NCBI GenBank assembly: GCA_910588825.1
Contig: CAJURF010000008.1
Coordinates: 1 to 64,000 of the forward strand
Reading direction: 5' to 3'
Length of the DNA: 64,000 bases
From: an uncultured Lachnospiraceae bacterium
GTDB lineage: Bacteria; Bacillota; Clostridia; Lachnospirales; Lachnospiraceae
The position numbers and the translations under genes were made by a program. Positions within the stretch are counted from its first letter, which is position 1, and each line of letters starts with the position of its first letter. The notes beneath the pieces are model-generated. The model was not told the origin of the DNA. It made no database searches and was given only the letters and a program-made list of their open reading frames with translations. Of this stretch, positions 58,472 through 64,000 are shown one piece after another.

Positions 58472-59572
58472 ATGAGCGGTTCAACTTTTGGAAATATATT
58501 CCGTGTTACCACCTGGGGAGAATCTCACGGTCCGGGACTGGGCGTTGTGGTGGATGGCTGTCCCGCAGGGCTTTCTCTGTCCGAAACAGATATACAGCTA
58601 TTTCTGGACAGACGCAGGCCTGGCCAGAGCCGGTTTACCACTGCAAGAAAAGAACCGGACCAGGTGGAAATCCTCTCCGGCGTCTTCGAGGGCAGGACCA
58701 CCGGAACCCCTATCTCTATGCTGGTACGCAATCAGGATGCCCGCTCCCGGGATTATGGGAATCTGGCACAGGCCTACCGTCCGGGACACGCTGACTACTC
58801 TTTTGATGCCAAATACGGCTTTCGGGATTACCGGGGCGGAGGCCGTTCCTCCGGGCGGGAGACCCTGGCACGTGTAGCCGCAGGCGCCGTCGCCGGGAAA
58901 ATCCTCAATGTTCTTGGTATCCATCTATGCGCTTATATCCAGTCAATCGGGCCTGTCAAGATTCAGACCTTTGACTCTGAACAGATAAGGCAGAACCCGC
59001 TTTGCATGCCGGACGCTGAAGCCGCGGCAAAGGCACAGGATTATCTGGAACAGTGCAGAGAAAGACTGGATTCTGCGGGAAGCGTGGTGGAATGTATCAT
59101 CAGAAACTGCCCCCCAGGAATCGGTGATCCTGTCTTTGAAAAACTGGACGCCAATCTGGCAAAGGCCATCATGTCCATAGGAGCTGTCAAAGCCGTAGAA
59201 ATCGGGGACGGCACTAAGTCCGCCTATTCCTGCGGCAGTCAGAACAATGACGGTTTCTTTTATGGAGAGGACGGCCGATTGGAAAAAACCTCCAACCATG
59301 CCGGAGGAATTCTGGGTGGAATCAGTGACGGAAGCCATATTCTGCTGCGGACGTACATAAAGCCCACCCCCTCTATCAGCCAGCCCCAGGCCACTGCAGG
59401 GAAAAACGGGGAAAACATCACTCTGGAAATCAAAGGACGCCACGATCCGGTCATCGGCCCCCGGGCAGTGGTGGTGATAGAATCCATGGCTTCCATCGTA
59501 CTGGTGGACGCACTGCTGGGCGGCATGAGCGCCCGGATGGAATATCTGGAGAAAATCTGGAGAAGCAGATAA
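58472..59572 (+). CDS. aroC: Chorismate synthase
   Basis: Last step of the shikimate pathway: FMN-dependent elimination of phosphate from EPSP. The protein has 366 residues from an ATG with AAAGGA upstream; 17 more open codons precede it without similarity. Marks: GNIFRVTTWGESHGPGLGVV, RRRPGQSRFTTARKEPDQVE, YRGGGRSSGRETLARVAAGA, and SNHAGGILGGISDG. It is monocistronic between the corA promoter region and a hairpin at 59620, and lies far from aroB (32 kb). Confidence 0.97.
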   Translation: MSGSTFGNIFRVTTWGESHGPGLGVVVDGCPAGLSLSETDIQLFLDRRRPGQSRFTTARKEPDQVEILSGVFEGRTTGTPISMLVRNQDARSRDYGNLAQAYRPGHADYSFDAKYGFRDYRGGGRSSGRETLARVAAGAVAGKILNVLGIHLCAYIQSIGPVKIQTFDSEQIRQNPLCMPDAEAAAKAQDYLEQCRERLDSAGSVVECIIRNCPPGIGDPVFEKLDANLAKAIMSIGAVKAVEIGDGTKSAYSCGSQNNDGFFYGEDGRLEKTSNHAGGILGGISDGSHILLRTYIKPTPSISQPQATAGKNGENITLEIKGRHDPVIGPRAVVVIESMASIVLVDALLGGMSARMEYLEKIWRSR

Positions 59573-59619
59573 TACCAGATGAGAACCTCTGGTTCACGGC
59601 GGTGATATAGTTATAGTAA

Positions 59620-59660
59620 CAAAGTCTCCTTGAATTTTCAAATAATTCAAGGAGACTTTG
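59620..59660. terminator. Perfect 17-bp inverted repeat between aroC and the lactonase gene
   Basis: Arms 59620-59636 and 59644-59660 (caaagtctccttgaatt and its complement) match perfectly around a 7-nt loop. It sits between two convergent genes, as a shared terminator would, but neither side has a proper T tract. Confidence 0.6.
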
Positions 59661-59696
59661 CGATTTTGTATAAATGCTTGACATTGAAATTATTAT

Positions 59697-60755
59697 CTAT
59701 CCCTCAATCCTGGAAAACATAATGCAGTTGGGAGTTTCCACTTTCAGAGGACGGCCTTTCTGTATTAAAAGACTATTTTCATAGTCAATGGCAAATGTAG
59801 TGATGGAATTGCTCTCATGATTCACCACTGCCAGATGCCTGCAGTCCGGGAAAATCGCCAGATCTTTCGGATATTCCCCGCTGATGGGAAGGGCAAATTT
59901 CTTTGTAAGAAACCCAGACTGTGCATCAATTTTGTACATGGCCACTGTATTATCTCCCGCTGTGGAACAAAACAGATGTTTTCCGTCCGGTGCCAGAGCC
60001 AGGCCCGACGCAGCATCATGCATCTCGTCCAGTTCATCGGAGAGGGTGGATACACTCTGCAGAAGCTCAAACTGCGGATTTTTCCCTGTGCCGTCATAAC
60101 TGTACACGTTAATTTCATTACTCAGTTCAAACAGCAGGTATGCGAATCTGCCGTCTGCGCTGAACCGGATAATCCGTGGTCCGGATTCCCGCTTGCAACG
60201 GAGAATATCCACCAGACGCAGTTTATTGGTACGTCTGTCAATGCTGTAGATCTTCACCTGGTCAATACCGTTGTCCACAGCGCACAGATACTTATTGTCC
60301 GGGGTGGGCCGCACACAATTTACATGGGGACGGAAATTCCGTTCCGCCACACTTCCCAGTCCTTTATGAAATACGCCGTCCATCAGACCGCCAAGACTTC
60401 CATCCTCCCGTGTATGCACCACCGTCACTTTGCCGTCGTGATATCCCGCCACGTACAGATATTTTCCCTCTTGATCCAGGGATAAAAAGCATCCCCGCAT
60501 CCCTTCGATATTCACACTGTTGATACGCTCCAGATTTCCAATAGAATCCACAGCGAATACAGCCACTCCCTCGTCTTCAATGGAATATAAATACTTGCCG
60601 TTTTTGGATTTTGCCACATAAGAGGAATTGCGCACGGCAACTTCACACCGCTCGGTCAATGTGCCTTCCTCTACATCCACATCATAGATATGAAGCCCTT
60701 TACTTTTTCCATGTACATATGTCCCCACATATGCCACATATCTTTCATTACTCAT
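59697..60755 (-). CDS. Lactonase-family seven-bladed beta-propeller protein
   Basis: The 352-residue protein of the 6-phosphogluconolactonase-like family (PF10282, YbhE type) has repeating blade motifs: YVAYVGTYVHGKSKGLHIYD, GKYLYVAGYHDGKVTVV, RPHVNCVRPTPDNKYLCAVD, GLALAPDGKHLFCSTAGDNT and YPKDLAIFPDCRHLAVVNHE. The true substrate is uncertain: no zwf or gnd lies nearby, and members include proteins of unknown role. It lies 18 bp downstream of hemL and is likely cotranscribed with the tetrapyrrole genes. Confidence 0.85.
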   Translation of the reverse strand: MSNERYVAYVGTYVHGKSKGLHIYDVDVEEGTLTERCEVAVRNSSYVAKSKNGKYLYSIEDEGVAVFAVDSIGNLERINSVNIEGMRGCFLSLDQEGKYLYVAGYHDGKVTVVHTREDGSLGGLMDGVFHKGLGSVAERNFRPHVNCVRPTPDNKYLCAVDNGIDQVKIYSIDRRTNKLRLVDILRCKRESGPRIIRFSADGRFAYLLFELSNEINVYSYDGTGKNPQFELLQSVSTLSDELDEMHDAASGLALAPDGKHLFCSTAGDNTVAMYKIDAQSGFLTKKFALPISGEYPKDLAIFPDCRHLAVVNHESNSITTFAIDYENSLLIQKGRPLKVETPNCIMFSRIEG

Positions 60756-60773
60756 GGACTTTCTCCCCCTTCC

Positions 60774-62063
60774 TCACGAATTTTCTTTGAAAAAGCTTTT
60801 CACTGCCTCAAGGACGCTGGTAAGATCTTCTTGTGTATGCGCCGCAGACAAAAACATTGCCTCGAACTGAGCAGGCGCCAGATGGACACCAGATTTCAGC
60901 ATATGTTTAAAGTAAGCGGCATATTGGGCCGTATCGGATTTCTTCGCGCTGGCATAGTCCTCTACTAAATTATCTGTAAAGAACAGACACCCCAGAGACT
61001 GGATATGGTTCAGCTGGCAGGGAATCTGATTTTCCTCTAAAAAGGACTTCATCTCCCCGAAAAACCAATCCCCCATTTCCTGCAGTCTCTCATAAATTTC
61101 CGGCTGGGAATAAAGTATGCGAAGCTGTGCCAGTCCTGCTGCCATGGCGATGGGATTGCCGCTTAATGTCCCTGCCTGGTACACCGGCCCCACAGGCGCC
61201 ACCTGTTCCATAATATCTCTGCGCCCGCCGTAAGCGCCTACAGGCATGCCTGCACCGATAATTTTCCCATAAGTGGCCAGGTCCGGAGCCACCTGGTAAT
61301 ACCCCTGTGCTCCGGTGAAGCCCAGACGGAATCCTGTGATCACCTCGTCAAAGATCAACAAAGCCTGATGACGGTCACAGAGACTGCGAAGCCCCTCAAG
61401 GAACCCATCTTTTGGAAGTACCACTCCCATATTTGCCCCCACTGGTTCTACAATCACTGCAGCCACCTGCCCGGGATTCTCCTCCAGCAGCAGCTTTACA
61501 CTATCCAAATCATTGTAAACGGCTGTCATGGTATCCTGAACGCACCCCGGCGTCACCCCGGCACTGTCCGGCACACCGCTTGCCATCACACCGGAACCGG
61601 CGCTCACCAGCATGGCATCGCTGTGGCCGTGGTAACAGCCGGCAAACTTGATTACTTTATTCTTTCCAGTGAATCCCCTGGCGGCACGAAGGGCACTCAT
61701 TACCGCTTCCGTACCGGAATTGACCATGCGCACCATTTCAATGGAAGGAATATGCTCACAGATAAATTCAGCCATCTCCACTTCAATCTCTGTGGCGCAC
61801 CCGAAGCTGAGCCCCTGGCTGCATGCCCTGGTTACCGCTTCCCGGATACGTGCATCATTATGCCCTAGAATACATGGCCCCCAGGAATCGATAAAATCAA
61901 TATAAGAATTGCCGTCAGCGTCGTAAATCCGGCTGCCGTCAGCCCGTTCTATAAAACGGGGAGCCACGCCGATAGCCCCGTAAGCGCGCACCGGGCTGTT
62001 CACCCCTCCTGGTATGCACTTCACTGCACGCTCAAACAGTTTTTGTGATTTTTCCGCTGTCAT
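60774..62063 (-). CDS. hemL: Glutamate-1-semialdehyde 2,1-aminomutase
   Basis: PLP enzyme making 5-aminolevulinate in the C5 pathway. It has 429 residues: FERAVKCIPGGVNSPVRAYG, SWGPCILGHND, LLIFDEVITGFRLGFTGAQG, and the PLP lysine in LATYGKIIGAGMPVGAYGG. The gatekeeping Met-Asn/Ser-Gly segment MVNSGTEAVMSALRAARG is present. Its start is adjacent to the hemB stop. The product feeds HemB directly. Confidence 0.97.
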   Translation of the reverse strand: MTAEKSQKLFERAVKCIPGGVNSPVRAYGAIGVAPRFIERADGSRIYDADGNSYIDFIDSWGPCILGHNDARIREAVTRACSQGLSFGCATEIEVEMAEFICEHIPSIEMVRMVNSGTEAVMSALRAARGFTGKNKVIKFAGCYHGHSDAMLVSAGSGVMASGVPDSAGVTPGCVQDTMTAVYNDLDSVKLLLEENPGQVAAVIVEPVGANMGVVLPKDGFLEGLRSLCDRHQALLIFDEVITGFRLGFTGAQGYYQVAPDLATYGKIIGAGMPVGAYGGRRDIMEQVAPVGPVYQAGTLSGNPIAMAAGLAQLRILYSQPEIYERLQEMGDWFFGEMKSFLEENQIPCQLNHIQSLGCLFFTDNLVEDYASAKKSDTAQYAAYFKHMLKSGVHLAPAQFEAMFLSAAHTQEDLTSVLEAVKSFFKENS

Positions 62064-63047
62064 TTATCCGATTCTCCCTTCTTTCATGAAACCTGCCAGT
62101 TCTTTGGCAAAATAGGTCAGGTAAATATCCGCTCCTGCCCGGTATGTGCTGACAGCCATCTCACAGATAATGCTGTCTTCATCCACAAACCCCGCATCTG
62201 CCGCAGCCTTCACCATTGCGTATTCCCCGCTGACACTGTAAGCAGCTACGGGAACCAGCGTCTCCTGTTTCACATCTGAAAGAACGTCCAGGTAAGCCAG
62301 TGCAGGTTTTACCATGAGAATATCCGCCCCTTCTTCCAGGTCAAGCCCTGCTTCTTTCAGTCCCTCTCTCCTGTTATGATAGTCCATCTGATATCCTTTC
62401 CGGTCGCCGAAAGACGGTGCCGACCCTGCCGCATCCCGGAATGGACCATAAAAGGAGGAGGCGTATTTCACCGCATAAGACATGATGGGAACATCCAGAT
62501 ACCCTTTCCCATCCAGGGCGCTGCGGATGGCCATAATTCGTCCGTCCATCATGTCAGAAGGTGCCACCATATCCGCCCCTGCATCCACATGAGACACCGC
62601 AATTTTCGCCAGCTGCTCTAAAGTACTGTCATTATCCACATGTTCCCCGTGCAGCAGTCCGCAGTGTCCATGGGAAGTATATTCACACATACATACATCA
62701 GTAATATAGTACAAATCCGGGAAACGGCGTCTGGCTTCTCTCAGCGCTCTCTGTACAATGCCGTCCTCTGCATAAGCCTGGCTCCCCATTTCATCTTTCA
62801 CAGCCGGAATTCCAAAAAACATCACCTGTGATACCCCTGCTTTTTCCAGACGTTCCAGTTCGTAGTGCATACGGTCCACACTGTAGCGGAACTGTCCCGG
62901 CATGGTGGGAATTTCCTCCTCAATATTATCTCCGTCAATGACAAACATAGGGTAAATCAAAGAAGACGCATCCATTCTCGTCTCCCGGACCATTTTGCGC
63001 AGTGTCTGGCCGCCCCGCAGCCTTCTGGGTCTGATAGTCATATCCAT
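62064..63047 (-). CDS. hemB: Porphobilinogen synthase
   Basis: Condenses two 5-aminolevulinates to porphobilinogen. The protein has 327 residues from an ATG with AAAGGAG upstream. The zinc-type metal site cysteines are in TDVCMCEYTSHGHCGLLHGE, the two active-site lysines in MSYAVKYASSFYGPFRDAAG and ILMVKPALAYLD. Its start overlaps the cobA-hemD stop by a few bases at most, and hemL follows without a gap. Confidence 0.96.
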   Translation of the reverse strand: MDMTIRPRRLRGGQTLRKMVRETRMDASSLIYPMFVIDGDNIEEEIPTMPGQFRYSVDRMHYELERLEKAGVSQVMFFGIPAVKDEMGSQAYAEDGIVQRALREARRRFPDLYYITDVCMCEYTSHGHCGLLHGEHVDNDSTLEQLAKIAVSHVDAGADMVAPSDMMDGRIMAIRSALDGKGYLDVPIMSYAVKYASSFYGPFRDAAGSAPSFGDRKGYQMDYHNRREGLKEAGLDLEEGADILMVKPALAYLDVLSDVKQETLVPVAAYSVSGEYAMVKAAADAGFVDEDSIICEMAVSTYRAGADIYLTYFAKELAGFMKEGRIG

Positions 63048-63048
63048 A

Positions 63049-64000
63049 TTAATCTTCTCCTTTCGCCAGACGGCAGACCAATTCCACAACACTATCTATG
63101 GAAGCCCGGTCAGCCACGTATGTTTTCATGCCAAGTCCATCTGCCTGTGCCTGTGTCTGCTTTCCGATACACACCGCCCGTACTTTAGAAAAATCCAGGT
63201 TTTTTGCTGTTTTGGAAAATCCACGCACAGAAGAAGAACTGGTGAATACAGCATAATCAATGTTATCTTTTTCAAATTCTTCTGCCAGGTCAATCAAATC
63301 CTGGGTTTCATAAAAAGTATCGTAAGTGGCAGCTTCCTCCACCACAAGGCCCGCTTCTTCCAGAATCTCCACCAGGCGGGGATTTCCCATGCTGGCCCTG
63401 GGGATAAAGACCTTTTCCCCAGGAGATGCTTTTTCAGCCAAAGCTCTCCCCAGGGATTCTCCGTCAAATACCTGAGGCATCAGGTCCGGGAATATCCCCC
63501 TTGTCCGCAGTTCTTTCGCTGTACCTTCCCCCAGGGCTGCAACAGACATTCTCCCCAGGCGCCGGATATCCACCGACAGCTCCTGCAGCTGGTTGAAAAA
63601 CACTTTTACCCCTGTAGGACTGGTGAACACCATCCAGCTGAAATCTTCTATGTGGCTACATATTTCACCGATTTTACTTGTATCCTCCACCGGACGGGTG
63701 GATATGGCAGGCAGCTCCAGCACCTCCGCCCCTTGGCTGCGAAGTTTCGCCGCCATCACGGAACTTAACTCCCTGGGACGGGTCACCAGGACTTTACACC
63801 CTGCCAGTGGCAGACTCTCATACCAGGCAAACTGCCCGGCCAAAGCGCACACCTCTCCCACTACAATCACCGACGGGGCCTTGATCTTGTGCTTTTGGGC
63901 CTCTTCCGGCAGAGAAGCTACTGTGGAAACTACCCGTCTTTGGCGGGAAGTGGTTCCCTGCTGTAACACGGCGGCAGGTGTGTCAGGGTCCATCCCGCCG
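63049..64000 (-). CDS. Fused uroporphyrinogen-III methyltransferase / uroporphyrinogen-III synthase, partial
   Basis: The visible 316 or so residues are the C-terminal part of a CobA-HemD fusion; the gene runs past the right edge. The first part (DPDTPAAVLQQGTTSRQRRV, APSVIVVGEVCALAGQFAWY) is the end of the SAM-dependent uroporphyrinogen-III C-methyltransferase. From CKVLVTRPRELSSVMAAKL onward is HemD, with SWMVFTSPTGVKVFFNQL, VAALGEGTAKELRTRGI and DYAVFTSSSSVRGFSKTA. The fusion makes uroporphyrinogen III and converts it to precorrin-2, which points to cobalamin or sirohaem synthesis. hemA and hemC would be expected next, beyond the window. Confidence 0.93.
   Translation of the reverse strand, partial: GGMDPDTPAAVLQQGTTSRQRRVVSTVASLPEEAQKHKIKAPSVIVVGEVCALAGQFAWYESLPLAGCKVLVTRPRELSSVMAAKLRSQGAEVLELPAISTRPVEDTSKIGEICSHIEDFSWMVFTSPTGVKVFFNQLQELSVDIRRLGRMSVAALGEGTAKELRTRGIFPDLMPQVFDGESLGRALAEKASPGEKVFIPRASMGNPRLVEILEEAGLVVEEAATYDTFYETQDLIDLAEEFEKDNIDYAVFTSSSSVRGFSKTAKNLDFSKVRAVCIGKQTQAQADGLGMKTYVADRASIDSVVELVCRLAKGED

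Noticed and set aside
2412..64000. tRNA genes, CRISPR arrays or insertion sequences
   Set aside because: Reading the intergenic gaps on both strands gave no cloverleaf with a TTCGA-type arm, no spaced repeats and no transposase-like protein.

Overview
The window is a 64-kb chromosomal segment of a low-to-mid-GC Gram-positive anaerobe, most likely a member of the Lachnospiraceae (Clostridium cluster XIVa). The inference rests on Firmicutes gene orders (mreBCD-PBP2-minD-minE-rodA; ylmE-sepF-ylmH; lspA followed by an RluA-type synthase; rplU-prp-rpmA-obgE; yhbY-nadD-yqeK-rsfS), a Prp-cleavable N-terminal extension on L27, strong AGGAGG ribosome binding sites and dense runs of genes overlapping by 1-4 nt. 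No tRNA, rRNA, CRISPR array or complete insertion sequence was found. Gene identities come from reading motifs in the translated sequence; no database search was run.

Left edge (1-2.3 kb): a degraded accessory patch. It holds an AT-rich gene of unknown function broken by an in-frame TAG, the tail of a large serine recombinase fused in frame to a PIN-domain toxin, and an intact RelB/DinJ antitoxin with its own promoter and palindrome. This is the only clearly mobile or decayed DNA in the window.

2.4-6.0 kb: a BofC-like membrane protein, then the proline operon (proB, a UPF0291 protein, 5-formyl-THF cyclo-ligase, proA). 6.1-18.0 kb: a nearly gapless plus-strand run of an M14 peptidase, miaB, mutS, mutL, miaA, a methionine gamma-lyase-like protein and two flavoproteins, joining tRNA A37 modification with mismatch repair. 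18.1-27.5 kb: radC and the cell-elongation cluster mreB-mreC-mreD-PBP2-minD-minE-rodA, then a D,D-carboxypeptidase. No minC is present in this cluster.

27.6-35.1 kb: a small P-loop protein, a DUF378 protein, then a division/translation cluster (HlyD-like adaptor, ylmE, sepF, ylmH, aroB, lspA, RluA-type synthase, cytidylate-kinase-like protein) that meets a convergent TtcA-like gene. 36.2-38.9 kb: an AI-2E-family membrane protein, dtd and a secreted M23 peptidase with cell-wall-binding repeats.

39.0-41.1 kb is the strand switch. Nearly all genes to the left are on plus and nearly all to the right on minus. Here lie a XerC/D-type recombinase and lexA (divergent, with SOS-like boxes), plus a dif-like sequence just after lexA. 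The whole arrangement resembles a replication terminus, although this is not proven.

41.1-46.2 kb (minus): rplU-prp-rpmA, obgE, yhbY, nadD, yqeK, rsfS and an unknown membrane protein. 46.3-53.6 kb: an alpha-galactoside utilisation locus (binding protein and two permeases, YesL-like protein, AraC regulator, GH36 alpha-galactosidase). 53.6-58.2 kb (minus): lysA, pyk, a rhomboid-like protein lacking catalytic residues, and a CorA transporter. aroC diverges from these at 58.5 kb. 59.7-64 kb (minus): a lactonase-family beta-propeller, hemL, hemB and the end of a cobA-hemD fusion that runs off the right edge, i.e. early tetrapyrrole synthesis.
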